Shown here piece after piece: positions 21,580-33,858 of a DNA stretch of 64,000 bases. The translations under genes and the position numbers were made by a program. Every line of letters starts with the position of its first letter. Positions within the stretch are counted from its first letter, which is position 1. This DNA comes from Mytilus galloprovincialis. Its lineage: Eukaryota; Mollusca; Bivalvia; Mytilida; Mytilidae. Under the pieces are notes generated by a model. The model was not told where the DNA came from, did not search any database, and saw nothing but the letters and a program-made list of their open reading frames with translations. The stretch lies in NCBI RefSeq assembly GCF_965363235.1, contig NC_134849.1, positions 52,150,122 through 52,214,121 on the forward strand. The letters run 5' to 3'.

Positions 21580-22135
21580 TAAATAAAAAGTAGATATTCT
21601 TGAAAGCTTGTCGATATAAGCTTTATTTCTGTTCGATTAAAGTTCATAATGTTAACCCATTAAAACTCTCTATTTGAAAAAAAAGAAGATAAGATAACTA
21701 ATTTAAAACGTTTATTATTTGTTGTTAGTTTCAGTGTAGGCAAACAATTTAGCTAATGAAATGTTTTTACCCACGAAAGCTTGTTAAAATAAGCTTTGAA
21801 TACCGCCCCCCCCCCCCCCCCCCCCCGAAAAAAAACCCCAAAACCAACAACAAAAATAAACCAAAACCAACCCTACCAAAATAGTACCTGGCCATTGAAA
21901 CTTTCACAAAAAGTAGATATCCTTGAAGCTTGTCGACATAAGCTTTATTTCTGTTCGATTAAAGTTCATAACGTTAACCCATTAAAACTCTCTATTTGAA
22001 AAAAAAGAAGATCAGATAACTAATTTAAAACTTTTATTATTTGTTGTTAGTTTCAGTGTCGGCAAACATTTTAGCAAATGAAATGTATCATATACCCACG
22101 AAAGCTAGTTAAACTAAGCTTTTAATACAGTTTTC
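21580..22135 (+). repeat. 323-bp tandem duplication with a poly(C) junction
   Basis: About 215 bases starting AAAAAGTAGATATTCTTGAA recur 323 bases downstream at about 95 percent identity by eye, including TTTCTGTTCGATTAAAGTTC and CACGAAAGCTTGTTAAAAT. The first copy is followed by a run of about 22 C at 21805-21826 and an A-rich tract. Confidence 0.85.
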
Positions 22136-22562
22136 CAAACAAAAAACAAAAAACAAAAAAAGCAACACATAACAACCCTACCAACAGAGTACATTGTACC
22201 TGCAACTTTCTGAGATTAAAAGATACAAAGTACTTCAGACAATTGATTGAGAACATTCTTAGATAGAGTCCATTACCATATATAACCCGAATAATTCAGT
22301 CATTAAATACCATTCCTCTGGTATTGCTTCATAAACCTCGCAAGTAGCAGAGATCGAATACGGCCCCTGGAGGGACTAAATTATGGCCATCAAATAGTCG
22401 CCATCACTCGAGAATACGTTAACTCCGTCCTATCACATGAGGAGGAACAAAGTTCTTACTTGACTTAATGTTTTATTCACTTACTAGTTCATCATATTAA
22501 TATTGTTATTCGATACTTTGTGGTGTTCGTTAAATTGATTATCAGCTTGATAATTAGATATA

Positions 22563-22865
22563 CGAAGATGAGGTATGAGTGCCAATGAGACAACTGCATC
22601 CAAGTCACAATTTATAAAAGTATGTTTACAATTATATGTCACCAATGTACGGCCTTCAACAAGTCACACCGAACAGCAAGCTATAAAGGGCAAAAAAATA
22701 TTACTAGAGTAAATCCATTCAAAAGGGAAAACCCAACGGTTTAATCTATATAAAAAAAAACGAGAAACTAGAAACATTTATGTACCACATCAACAAACGA
22801 CAACTACTTATGACATGTGCAAACTAGTACAGAGACATATTTTAAAAACAAGGAGACATGGTAGG
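22563..22865 (+). repeat. Repeat family A, long copy
   Basis: Begins GAAGATGAGGTATGAGTGCC-AATGAGACAACTGC and includes ACGGCCTTCAAC, CACACCGAACAGCAAGC, CCAACGGTTTAATCTATATA and CAAACGACAACTACTTATG. This is the most abundant family in the window. Confidence 0.8.
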
Positions 22866-22869
22866 ATCG

Positions 22870-23480
22870 CAATTCAGACACAGTTTCCCCACAGACCAAA
22901 TGATTAGGATTTTGAGAACTGTAGGAAACTGTACGATGGTCACAATGAGCAAAATCTATACTGTATGTCGTTAAGGGCACATGCTAAATGTCAAAGATCG
23001 CATGTGCTACTCTTTTGATAAATATGGAGAGGTTAAATAAATCCCGCATCAAGAGGCTTTTTATTTTCTTGTGCATGGTACAATCAGAATAAAATTTCGA
23101 AAATACAATATTTTTTAAATAATTAAATTATGATTTCCGGTAATTGGTCATGTTGGTTGTTTTCTTATGTTATAAAACCACTAATCCAGGGTCCGGCCAG
23201 GAATAACACATCAGCACTACGCCTCTATGGAACTTTTGAAATATTTGAAATATCTCAATCAATTTTGTATCAAATATTACCAGCGGGACAATGTTTATTT
23301 TGAATGATAACAAATGTGTACAATTTAAATAGGCGAGTATAATTTCTCAGGTCAGATGAACCTGTTTATGTTCTTCCGAACTTCCGAAACTAACGTACGT
23401 ACTCAGCCTCTTAATTACAATTAAAGTACTTTTTTAGCATAAATCATAATGTTGTTTTGTCATGATGTGACATAACTTAG
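22870..23480. other. Unannotated DNA
   Basis: No coding exon or repeat boundary could be supported. Confidence 0.35.
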
Positions 23481-23489
23481 TGACAAATC

Positions 23490-23650
23490 CAGGTTCGAGG
23501 TGTTGTACCCCCCCCCCCTTTTGTTTGACAACTATTGATTTTGTATGAGGACATACATGTATGGTTGGAACTATCCTTTTTGAATGACTATCATGAGTTG
23601 GAACATCCTTTTAAAAAAAGTCTTGATCGGCGCTTGCGACTGTCTTTTAA
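23490..23650 (-). repeat. Degenerate family B-like element
   Basis: A C run followed by TTTTGTTTGACAACTATTGA and two TTGGAAC..ATCCTTTT blocks resembles family B with both GGATCC ends decayed. Confidence 0.35.
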
Positions 23651-23659
23651 TTAAACTGC

Positions 23660-24440
23660 AGACAAAATAATTATGAACACTTAGCTAGAAAGTAGTGGGT
23701 GCATGAATGAGTTGGCTTTGCCTTGTCTTCATCGTTTTAACTTTTGTACACACTTACTTATAAGTAAAATATATGAATTACTAACAGCTAGCATTGTTGG
23801 CGTTCCGGCAATTTAAAGTAGCGAAATTTCTATTTATTTAACACATTAAAGTATGGCTAATACGGATTAGATTTAAAAGAGGTTTGACAAATATTAATCT
23901 TTCAATGAAATATTAATTAAGTTTGAAATGGATATTAATCAAATAATAGATCTGTATTCAATTATATGAAATATAAATTTAATGTACATATAGGTCACAT
24001 AAACGAATGGCACAGAAGGGGTAGGAATTCAAAATTCATATATAATTATATAAGCCTTGGATGTTTTTGTTGATGAACATAAAATGATATCGTTTGATCA
24101 TTGTGTTTCTGTCATGGGCTACATTTTTTTGGTTACCAAATTTACGGTGGTATACTTAAACAAATCTAAAACTCTGACCATCAACTCTGACCATCAACTC
24201 TGATGTAATTGACCACGCCACACTAACATCTAAAAGGAGATTCGTGCACTAGACATGGCTTTTTAAAGATTATTTTCGTATGGGTATACTATTATGTCAT
24301 ACTGACATACTGAAAATAACATCTAAAAGATGATCATTGCACATGGTCGTGCTTTTTTGGGGCTGTTTATCACGTCATAACGTAAATCTATTATGTGTAT
24401 GCTGATTGAAATTTTAGTCTGTAAAAATCTAATTAAAGTA
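23660..24440. other. AT-rich non-coding stretch
   Basis: It contains a short direct repeat, ACTCTGACCATCA (twice near 24170-24200). Nothing coding was recognised. Confidence 0.4.
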
Positions 24441-24443
24441 TAG

Positions 24444-24483
24444 ATCTCTGATTTCTAATATATAGTAAAACGAAATCAGAGAT
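24444..24483. repeat. 40-bp hairpin
   Basis: ATCTCTGATTTC and GAAATCAGAGAT form perfect 12-bp arms around a 16-base loop. Confidence 0.7.
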
Positions 24484-24489
24484 TTTAAT

Positions 24490-25340
24490 AAGATTGAATC
24501 TGTAAAAACGTGGTTCATTTATTAGTTGGAATAGGCTTTTTAACTTACTTTCACTAACTGTTAGTACTTTTGGTTCGATACCTTGTGTTTTAAGTCTTTA
24601 TTGTCAGGGTATTTAGGGGCTTTGTGTCTATCTGATAAAACGAGCCATTCATAAGGCTTACTCATTTGATAATTTGCTCCAATGTTGTGCTGTTACACAA
24701 TTGTGCACATTAGGAGGGTAGTGATGGTTCTCATTTTTGTAAGGTTGTTTCATTGGTAAACAAACCACATCTACTAATCTTCATAGTAATTGATTATAAT
24801 ATCACGCAGGGTATATATAGTTGGTACAAATTAAAAGTACACTAATTATATAAACCTTTATTACCTAGTTAATATTCTTCTAGCTGACTTAATATAAATG
24901 TATTTAGTATAACATCGTGTTTATTCAATGAAATATGAATTATATTTCATTTGTATCGGACAAGTCAGGAAACTATATAAATGTTCCACTTAATTCGCTT
25001 TCTATTGGTTTTTAATTTTCACTAACACAAGAGACTTTTGTTAGCGGGTTTTAAATGGTTTGTATTGATGTAAGGGACTAAAACCATTTATAAGTTCAAT
25101 GATTAGTTTTCTGTGAAAGCAAACCGTTGTCCATAAGTGCATAATATTTAATAGTTTTTTTTTGTATACTAAATGGCAGTTTATGTTGTACTCTTGAAAA
25201 TAAATCGAGCAATATCATTAAGGTACACAACAATCGTTTATCAATGAATGGCAAAAAACAAACAAAATGTCCAATGATAATACATCAAACGATTTTAAAA
25301 TTTCGCACAAAAGAAATTTAAAAAAAGATTTAGTTTGACA
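24490..25340. other. AT-rich DNA with a decayed repeat
   Basis: Around 24680-24780 the blocks CCAATGTTGTGCTGTTACAC and GGAGGGTAGTGATGG resemble a common bivalve interspersed repeat. No exon was recognised. Confidence 0.35.
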
Positions 25341-25341
25341 G

Positions 25342-25425
25342 GAACTACCTGCATTTGGAAATGAAGTCCTTACCATCGTCCATGTGTTCAATGAAACGTA
25401 CGCATGGATTCTTGGACCATGTAAA
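25342..25425 (+). CDS. Candidate internal exon (28 codons), unidentified gene
   Basis: The acceptor AGTTTGACAG and the consensus donor GTAAGT enclose exactly 28 codons, in phase 0 at both ends, reading ELPAFGNEVLTIVHVFNETY and then AWILGPCK. The alternating hydrophobic pattern suggests beta strands (a Tudor/SH3-like fold is possible but unproven). Phase-0 continuations exist at 27474 and 28745. This is the best-looking exon of the 21-29 kb region. Confidence 0.45.
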
Positions 25426-25585
25426 GTAAGTTTTCATCTTTATACATATCCAATACATATATAATAATTACATTAGATATATGTTTCATTATAATACGTT
25501 ATTCTGATTGGCTAACTGCACATCACATGTTATTCCGTAAGCATTGCATTAGACAATAAAATTTATCATTCATGATAACTTTATA

Positions 25586-25685
25586 GGGTTGTAAAAGCGT
25601 TGACCGTGCGTACATTTTTAGAATGAAGCGCTTCCGCGCTTCATACATTCATACAAAGTGTACTTCGGCCAACGCTTTTACACCC
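25586..25685. repeat. 100-bp palindromic element
   Basis: GGGTTGTAAAAGCGTTGACC is inverted as GGCCAACGCTTTTACACCCC, and the centre GAAGCGCTTCCGCGCTTC is itself palindromic. AT-rich flanks with ATTCTGATTGGCTAAC suggest it is the end of a larger mobile repeat. Confidence 0.75.
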
Positions 25686-25974
25686 CAATAAATTTACAAA
25701 AAGAAGCATCCAATTCTTAAATGTATTGTTGTATGCACGCTTTGTAAATATTCTTATTTTATAAATTGTTCATGGGAGAAGACTTTATAAGTTGGATTAA
25801 CTTGTGTCTCATCCCTTTTTATATTTAAGCAAATAAAATGTGTTTTAACTGGACAAAAACTAGCCTAAATTTACTTTTATCGATATATGCATCCCTAATC
25901 CTGACGGGAACTATTGGGTTTAATTTGAAACGGATATTTAACATCACTTAAGCAGACAACAGATTCTGCCCGTT

Positions 25975-26055
25975 GTCGAAGGCCGTACGGTGTCATACAG
26001 TTGCCAACTTCTACTTCATTTGATCTCTGGCGGAGAATATTTCAAACCATATCTT
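25975..26055 (-). repeat. Repeat family A, 5' fragment, inverted
   Basis: GAAGGCCGTACGGTGTCATAC ... GATCTCTGGCGGAGAATATT corresponds to family A read backwards. Confidence 0.5.
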
Positions 26056-26389
26056 CTTATTTTTATATTTAAAAGAAGGAGGGTAAAGTAAAACATTTTA
26101 TCATTTTTTGAGCTAGTTGATTGGAATAGAATTTACAATATATTATCATCAGATCGAATCTGGAACTGCCTACCCTTCCGTAGCACATAAACTTACTCCT
26201 GTTTTTAGTTTATTCATCGTTGTTAAATCTTTAGTTTTTAAATTTTGTGTTTTGTAGACAGTTTGTTTGTATGTCTACCTTCTTATTTTCATTTTACTAT
26301 GTCTTTGGTCGTGCCTTTTAACACCCCCGAAATATGTACTAGTATTTTCTAATCAATCATTCGGACAAAATAAGCTTACACCCCATGAT

Positions 26390-26506
26390 GTTTAATATGT
26401 TCATTTTTCCATTGTGTATATTGTATTGTATTGTTTGTATATGCCTTCAACCCCCAGGGGTATAAATGTGCATTTCATGAATAAATAAATAAATAAATAA
26501 ATTAAA
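26390..26506 (+). repeat. Retroposon-type 3' end with (AAAT)n tail
   Basis: CCTTCAACCCCCAGGGGTAT-AAATGTGCATTTCATG is followed by five AAAT repeats, the form of a retroposon tail. The element's 5' limit is not visible. Confidence 0.5.
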
Positions 26507-26514
26507 ACACACGT

Positions 26515-26612
26515 TGAAGGCCGTACGATGACCTATAGTTGTTAATTTCTGTGTCAATTTGGTCTCTTGTGGAGAGTAGTCTCATTGGCAATCATACCAC
26601 ATCTTCTTTTTT
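26515..26612 (-). repeat. Repeat family A, inverted
   Basis: TTGAAGGCCGTACGATGACC ... GTCTCTTGTGGAGAGTAGTC-TCATTGGCAATCATACC. It begins right after the (AAAT)n tail. Confidence 0.7.
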
Positions 26613-26619
26613 ATGTTTC

Positions 26620-27120
26620 ATATAATAGGTTGTTTTAAAGTGATGAATATGGGAAACTAACTTTTGGAAAGAAATGTGTTGCATGTTATGAAACAGAATC
26701 ATTAAACAGTGCTGTAAAATCATGCATCATACATGCTGATATAAGCGTTTTACGTTTTAGTTTTTTTTTGTTAAACATAAAAATTTCGTGTCACTTTTTT
26801 CATTCAATTGTGATTGACGAATTTGTATACTTACTATGTTACTTATAAATTTGTGTTGATGTATAACAATGCAATTTTTTGTTATTAAGACATGCTGATC
26901 AACTTGAGTAGTATGACATATTATTCACATTGCAATTTTGTGTGAATTAAAAAAAAAATCGAATATTTTAATGTTTATTTAATGCAACTGAAATCTTCAA
27001 GTTTACATTTCTCATGACTCTTTTTGTATACCGCCAGTCATTATAGATTTATGCTTTAAGAGTTTAATTCATTAATAAAAGAAACAGTATGGTTTGAAAG
27101 AGTAAATCGAAAATCGTTGT
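26620..27120. other. AT-rich non-coding stretch
   Basis: Nothing recognised. Confidence 0.4.
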
Positions 27121-27132
27121 AAATATATAGAG

Positions 27133-27257
27133 GTCGCATTTCTAAACCGGAATCTCGGGGTTGTGTGAATCTGAATGAAGAGGGACTGAAGAGATTAAAA
27201 TGCGTTTACCCATTTGATAAAAAAAGTGTCTTTGATGCTATGTTTACAAGAAACTGA
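27133..27257 (+). CDS. Candidate terminal exon, unidentified gene
   Basis: After two leading bases the frame reads RISKPESRGCVNLNEEGLKR and then LKCVYPFDKKSVFDAMFTRN before TGA. Its charged composition stands out from the AT-rich surroundings. The acceptor (ATATATAGAG) is weak. The entry phase would fit the candidate exon at 21325-21364, but no intermediate was proven. Confidence 0.25.
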
Positions 27258-27473
27258 ACGGCGATATATGCTAAAAATGGCAATATTCAATCACCGATGA
27301 TATTTTCTTTTTTCTTTTTTTTCTGTACAAAAAACTTTGATATAACCCTATTGAACACCGTTTTAAATCAATATTTGTTAAAATGATATTACGTTTAAGA
27401 TATGCTATAGGTGAGATGTATACGGCAGTTGATAGTTAACAAGTTTACTTTCCAATTGATTTTAATTCTTCAG

Positions 27474-27599
27474 ATTTATGAATCGTTATTGTACGTGTTT
27501 GACTTTGGTAGTAGCTATTTCTATAAGTGTTTGTTCATTGTAAAAATAAATCCTTGTACAAAAACGCTTTTAAGACTTAGCGGAGGAACACTATGTTAA
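27474..27599 (+). CDS. Candidate terminal exon, unidentified gene
   Basis: A very good acceptor (polypyrimidine tract, then TTAATTCTTCAG) opens a 41-codon frame starting IYESLLYVFDFGSSYFYKCL and ending TAA. It enters in phase 0, matching the exit of 25342-25425. The later half is less protein-like, so the true exon may end at an internal donor. Confidence 0.25.
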   Translation: MYESLLYVFDFGSSYFYKCLFIVKINPCTKTLLRLSGGTLC

Positions 27600-27819
27600 G
27601 CCTTTATAAAGATAGATCAAGATTTTGTAAAGATAGAAATATTTTTGATAGCAGAACCGTGAGAATATATGTCACATTACTCCGAAAGAAAATGCAATTT
27701 GTTCTAGTAGTATATACATATAATTATACTCTTACAATCCAAAAGTTTGCCAAAATATCAACTGCAGGAACTTTGTGTTTGTCGCAATCTTTTCTGTCCC
27801 TGAACTTTTAATTTCCCAT

Positions 27820-28740
27820 TAAACTTTTAACTAACAGAGAGTTTTCCTTAACTATATAAGCAAAATAAGTATATGTACACAAAACATATATATCATTATG
27901 ATAAAGGGGATACACAGACATGCTGTTCTTCATCCTGAGTACCATCCTCTCCCTAAGCAGTTCTTTCTCTATTTTTCCTCCATTCAAACTATAGCCCCCT
28001 TCTATCTCTCTGTCTCTGCTAGACAGTGCTGTATCGGAATATCTTAAGACTTTACATTGTTACAAAAGTGGTAAATTATTTTACCATCTAACAACACTGT
28101 TAACGGGGCGGAAATCCTATTTAGCACTTATATGCATAGAATTTCTGGTTTCAATACATAATATAAAGAAAGAATTTTTATAAAACAATTTTATCATTGG
28201 TTTCGTTTCCTTTTTGTTTATTCAAAACATATGTATCCTGACAGATAAGGAGAAAGCATTTCAGCTGTTCTAGTTTTATATAGTTTTCCTTCATTGTTTT
28301 CTTTCATCTTTACTTATTATTTTGGGGTTGGGGTAGGGGTAAATATATTTCAGTTTTTCAGTGTTGATTCGCGTTTTCCCCCTCCATAACTGTAACCAAA
28401 TAAATGCTACCAAGCAGTGGTTTAGGATAAATGTCAAGTAATACAGTTACAAATGTATAATTAATCAGGGATCATTTATTTCCATTTAACCTCTTCTCAC
28501 TTACTTAATATTGTGTCGGACTAGGTTTAATATTTAATAATAACCATAGCTATTTATATCCATTGTTAAGTAATATTAATTCTTTGTGGGGTAGTATTGA
28601 CATTTTATAATAATCCGATTAATTTTGGTTAAATATGTATTAGAAAACCTGTCTTAACAGTTCCCCAATTACATGAAGTAGACATGTATGTTTTGATTGA
28701 CAGGAATATCTTACGATTTTAATAACTGATTGAATGTGCA
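27820..28740. other. Unannotated AT-rich DNA
   Basis: A 24-codon signal-like frame near 27920 (MLFFILSTILSLSSSF) ends in a stop with no downstream partner and is treated as chance. Confidence 0.35.
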
Positions 28741-28744
28741 ACAG

Positions 28745-28861
28745 ACATCTGTTGATAAAACAAGCCTTGTAATCATCGAAGACGAACCGAGCAAGCAAAA
28801 TGAATTGTTTTTAACGGATTACCATTTACCACATTTAGAGTTACTATGTATACCACGTTAA
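28745..28861 (+). CDS. Candidate terminal exon, unidentified gene
   Basis: Acceptor ATGTGCAACAG, then 38 codons in phase 0 (TSVDKTSLVIIEDEPSKQNE, then LFLTDYHLPHLELLCIPR) and TAA. The composition is clearly protein-like, and the entry phase matches the exit of the exon at 25342-25425. The family is not recognised. Confidence 0.35.
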   Translation, partial: TSVDKTSLVIIEDEPSKQNELFLTDYHLPHLELLCIPR

Positions 28862-29029
28862 GGATTACCATTTACAAAGAGGAATACGAAATCCAATGAC
28901 GTAAATATACCATATTTTTACATATTTGAAAATTTCGATAATTTGTTAATTTGATAAATCAAATACAATGTAACAACAATTTCAAGAGCAAGAAAAACTT
29001 TAAACTTTTTATACAAAAGTAAAGAGATA

Positions 29030-29345
29030 TGTAATAGCTGCCAATGAGAACACTACCCACCAGAATCTAAAAAAACAAGAATGTAAACAAATATAGGTCT
29101 TTAACAAGGAGCACACATCAAACAATATAGTCAGTTATGATAGACCTCGACATGACAAAATGTGAAAAAAATAAGAATAGTAATATATGGCTTAATTTAT
29201 ATGCTACAATACAAAATCGCTAAAGTTAAGGTAAACACAAGTATGACAGAGAGCAACAAACAACTAAATTACAGACTCCTGACGTAGGACACGTGTAGAA
29301 AAATATGACGGAACTTTCCATGTTCGTGAGTGCTCAACCCTACCT
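29030..29345 (+). repeat. Repeat family A, diverged copy
   Basis: GCTGCCAATGAGAACACTAC ... ATATAGTCAGTTATGATAGA ... CTAAATTACAGACTCCTGAC preserves the family A order with much decay. Confidence 0.5.
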
Positions 29346-29349
29346 GGGG

Positions 29350-30450
29350 ATGGTGTGTTGCAACAAGAAATGTGTTATATATCATTTTCTTTTTAATCAT
29401 TTAGATTTATTTTTTATCTAAATCATTTACAAGATGAATGTATTTTATGCTTAAAAGTAACATTAAGCATAAACAGATATAAAGTCATCAAACCTAAGTT
29501 TTGAACGAACAAATTTCGGGTCATTTAACTATCAATTAAGAACAAATGAAAAATAAAACCCATTTACTAAAAAAATTGGCATGGAATATTGGTCTGTTTT
29601 CAAGTGCAACTTATTACTTTTCTGGAAATGACTTATCAATTTAGAAGCCTTCTAAAGGGGTTAGGGCGGATTCAAAGTTAGCTACTGAGGCTCCTACTAT
29701 TCATTGGGGCTTCTAATTGCTATGGTCATTTGACCACTGAGGTAACTAACGATCAGGACGCACACACATCTACTTAAAAATATATTTAGGATGAAATGTA
29801 TAAGTAAAGCTAGTTCTAATATTGTATGAACTGAATTATAAGATGGTGACTAAAATTACGGATTTAAAGGGTGCTACTCAATACACACTTTGTCATTCCA
29901 ATAAAATAGAAAACAGGCCTGAAATGAAGTGTGCATAAGTATGTTCAAATGTTAGCGATCTTAGAAATGTCTTTTTAAAACAGATAATTTAAGTGGAGAG
30001 TTGTGCATTTAAAAATAATAAATGAATCGTCTCATCCAACATCGAACATAACACTTTTTAAATCAAATTCTTTGGGCGCTTTTACTGGAGTTTCCGTTAT
30101 CATCAACTCTTCCAACTAAACATTTGAAAACCAAACGATGCTAAAACGAGCATCACTAAACTTTAAGATTAGAAGCAAATATTTGAATAGAAACTATTAC
30201 ATAGCAACGGTAACGATCGCATTGTGGAAACAGACTAATAAACCAAAGATATGCAAACACCAGCAATGTACGCAATAAGGTTAATAACAATATAATGACC
30301 TCAACCCAAGGTTTTGTCTGGCTGGTTGGCATAATATTTTCTGCTACATATAACTCATGAAATTACTGATATATAAATCACCCATTGTATTCCATCAGTT
30401 GTAATTAATTTGGTACATATTATGTATTTAAAACGATACTAATCTTATTA
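29350..30450. other. Unannotated AT-rich DNA
   Basis: A short AG-preceded frame at about 29643-29718 (KPSKGVRADSKLATEAPTIH..stop) was noticed but cannot be linked to anything. Confidence 0.3.
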
Positions 30451-30454
30451 GACA

Positions 30455-30552
30455 TGCTAAGGCCGTACATTGACCTATAATGGTTTACTTTTTTAAAATT
30501 GTTATTTGGATGGAGAGTTGTCTCATTGGCACTCACACCACATCTTCCTATA
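30455..30552 (-). repeat. Repeat family A, 5' end, inverted
   Basis: AAGGCCGTACATTGACCTAT ... GGATGGAGAGTTGTCTCATT-GGCACTCACACCACATCTTCC. Confidence 0.7.
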
Positions 30553-31294
30553 TCTAATCATAATTCATCTCACTATTTCACTTTAGCTTATACCTATCTA
30601 TGGCCATTTAAAAAAAAATGTTAAATTCCAATTCATAATTTGTAAAATTGTATTAATTCCAAACTTAGTTGCAAATTCCTCAGTGAAATTAATATGAATT
30701 TTGGCTGTTCTGGTTAGGGTTTTGGGGTTTTATGTTCTTGGAGTTTTTTTTTCGTAATTTTTGGCTTTCTTAATTTTGCTATCCATCGTTTTTGTGTGCT
30801 ATTTTGGCTTCCTTAATTCCTTAATTTTGTTATCCATCGTACCCAAGAAAGTTATTGAAAACGTCACGGGTCACGTGTCGCATATCATGGAATTCTGTAT
30901 CATTACATACTAAGTCTTAAATTGTATGTTGTTTCTCGATTGGTGTCTTAATTGGTGTACGAGTCGAACTGTTCAATGTCGTTGATAATTTCTATTATCT
31001 GTTTTATGTTTCACTCTTTGAAGCATTGACTGTTCAATTCAAAAAAGAGGCGAGAAGAAAAAAAAAAAGGGACATTCAAAATTCTTCAATGAAAGAGAAA
31101 CCAACCGAACTATAGAACAAAACAACCCATGGCCTAGAAAAAAATGTGTCTGTTCCAAGTCATGATGCTGTTATTCAGTTGTGGTCATTGGTCGCTGTTT
31201 AGTATATTCTTTTTTTTTTAAATTAATTTCCTTATATTCATAACTCAGGCTGTAAGTTTGATCGAGTGAATGTAGTCATTTTGGTGCCTTTTAG

Positions 31295-31410
31295 CTTACT
31301 ATACGATATGGGTTTTGCTCGTTGTTGAATGCAGTACGGCTACATACGGTAGCTTAAATCTATGTCATTTAGGCTCTTGTATCATGAATTATAGTTGTCT
31401 AATTGGAAAT
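31295..31410 (-). repeat. Repeat family A, decayed inverted copy
   Basis: TAGCTTACTATACGATATGG and GGTTTTGCTCGTTGTTGAA followed by TATAGTTGTCTAATTGG keep family A order on the minus strand. Confidence 0.45.
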
Positions 31411-31429
31411 AACACCAATTGAAAATTCA

Positions 31430-33850
31430 AGGCTAAACTAATAACGGTTTAACTATCTTAGGCCAAAAATAAAATATTGTTTGTTTCCCCTCCCACGACC
31501 GACCCGGTAGAATCGCCGCGACTCGAAAAATTTTATCTGCCATTCTTGTCCAATTTTTTTTTTACTATGTTGGCTTTGGTGTTTGATGATATCTTTCTGA
31601 TTCTGTAGTAAACGTGCGTTGTTTTTTTGTCATACCTTTCCGATGCTGTAATCAACAAGCGTTTTAAATTAAGGCATTTTTGCATTGGAGCGTCTATATG
31701 ATTCGGAATCAAGGAAAACAAACTGCCTTGCTACACGATTTGTGTTGTGTGCAAGGGTGATATTTGAAAATAAAAAAATCTGAAACATCTTTCAACCCAC
31801 TGAGTGCACCTTGATTGGCTTTGTCTTTTACCTCTGTTCCTGTTTAAAGGATAAAACCTTGGAGTAAAAATGGTCTGAATCGTGCTTTGAAATCAATCTA
31901 CTTTGTCTTCGACTTCGAACAGGTTGGGCACAAGTCAGAAAATTCCCTGCTGTAACCTCTTGTGTAGACAAGACCAGTTTAGATGTGTTTTTATTTTTCA
32001 GTTTATGGCATGAAATTTACAAAAGGGCACGTTTTACATGATTTTAACTGCATCAGTTGAATTTGTAAATACTTTATAAAGTATTCTAGGAACAACAAAG
32101 CATATAAGTGAAGCCTTGTTTTTTCGAGAACTCGAAAAAACATACAAATCTTTTGTTTAGGAATTAATTGACGAAGCTGCATGATCCAGGTGCAACTTAA
32201 CATAACTGAATTATGTTCACTTCTATTGAAAATTTTTATTCATTAAATTTTAATTCCCAAGTCATTAACATATCTTTTTGTCATCTCATAATTGATGATC
32301 AAGGTATGAATTTGTGAACACAGGAATTGTTTTGTTGTGAGTTATGCATCAAATTAGACTTGAAATAAGCTTTAAACACTTGCTTTCATTACACTTTGTT
32401 ATCACATGAAGGATGTGCGCTTTTGTAGATTTCATACCATAAAATGAATAGGAAAAAGGAGGTCCCTGTATACTGCTTTTAACATCAGAAAACTGGGGTG
32501 TACACTGAATACAGGGAATAGCCCACTTTTCTTGACTTATCTTACCTGTTGAATTTTGTAATAGAAATTTAAATATTCGCAAAAATGATTTGTTTATAGT
32601 ACATGTATACAGCAAATAACTTGTAAATTGAAAATTATCACGACTTTTTATTTATTAGCAATGTGTTTACTGATGTTGATAAACCGAGTGAACAAAAAAA
32701 AAGTGATAACATCTTTTTTTTACCAAGACACCTACGTGTTATTATACATTATTGTTACACAATTTCATTCATTACCAAAACAAATTTGATTTCATGCAAT
32801 CATGCAATTAATACAAAATCGTTCTTTATAAGGCTTTTACAAAAATGTGAAATACAATTTGGATATTCTCTCTGGAATATAGAATACACCGTATATTGCG
32901 TAAAACGTTTTTCTTCGATCATGCATATAAAACATTTAAAAAAAAAAGAAGAAAAAAAAACCAAAGAGTGATCGGCTCTAGTGTATGGCAAGGAGTGAAA
33001 CCGTTTGCTTTCGGGATAAAAAAACAAACCTCACATAATGCAACATTGTATGTGTACACACATGCACAAATAGTATTCCAGAAGAAGGTCCATGTGTTTA
33101 CCCAGAAAGCAATTTGTTTTTAATCATAATGGCACGTGGAACAGGATACTTCGTGTCTTGATAAATATAAATTACCTCTTAACACAGCAGATACATTTAA
33201 GATTTAATTAGAATTTGTCAGATGTATGCATGTTCGAAGCTGTTAATGCAACAACTCAAATGAATATTTAATTATAAAGTCTAATGAAAATTTTCAAATA
33301 AATATAATTGAAATTTCAAATATTTATATTTCTTGATAGGGTGAAAAATTAAACCGATTAACTGCGAACTGGAACACCACCTTCTAGCTTAACCAAATAG
33401 AATGACAGTTTTAACTTGATAAACTGCCATAATACCCTAAAATTGAAAGATAAAACATGTTTACATGTAATTCAATCAACTATAGTCCGAATGTTATGAA
33501 CTGAAATTTTATTTTGAGCCACTCGGGGAATAACCAATTGTCTTGTTTTCTTTAAAGATTTAGTTTTTGATTGTAAACGAAACAACAGACATAAATAAAT
33601 TACAATATATACATGTATGCATGAACGGTAATGGTTACATTGCAGGACTGTCTCGAGAAATTCATCTTCAAAATGCTGTGGTATACATTGAGAACATGCA
33701 TTTTTTTTAACTGTATTATTTCAGTTGTTGTTATGTACAATTGACGACAAATGTTTGCATCTCTATGAATTCTGTTTTATTTTAAACAAAATAAATATGA
33801 AACATTGTAGCAAAAACATTAGACAATCACTGAATACAAGTCTATTGCGT
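31430..33850. other. AT-rich DNA without supported genes
   Basis: Open frames on both strands at 32003-33123 overlap each other, lie in A/T-homopolymer-rich DNA and show no domain features. CCTCCCACGACCGACCCGG near 31490 resembles a common mussel interspersed motif. Nothing else could be supported. Confidence 0.35.
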
Positions 33851-33858
33851 TTATCAAT

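Noticed and set aside
32003-33123. Cluster of overlapping 66-102-codon frames on both strands
   Set aside because: A/T homopolymer-rich, mutually overlapping, without splice or domain support.
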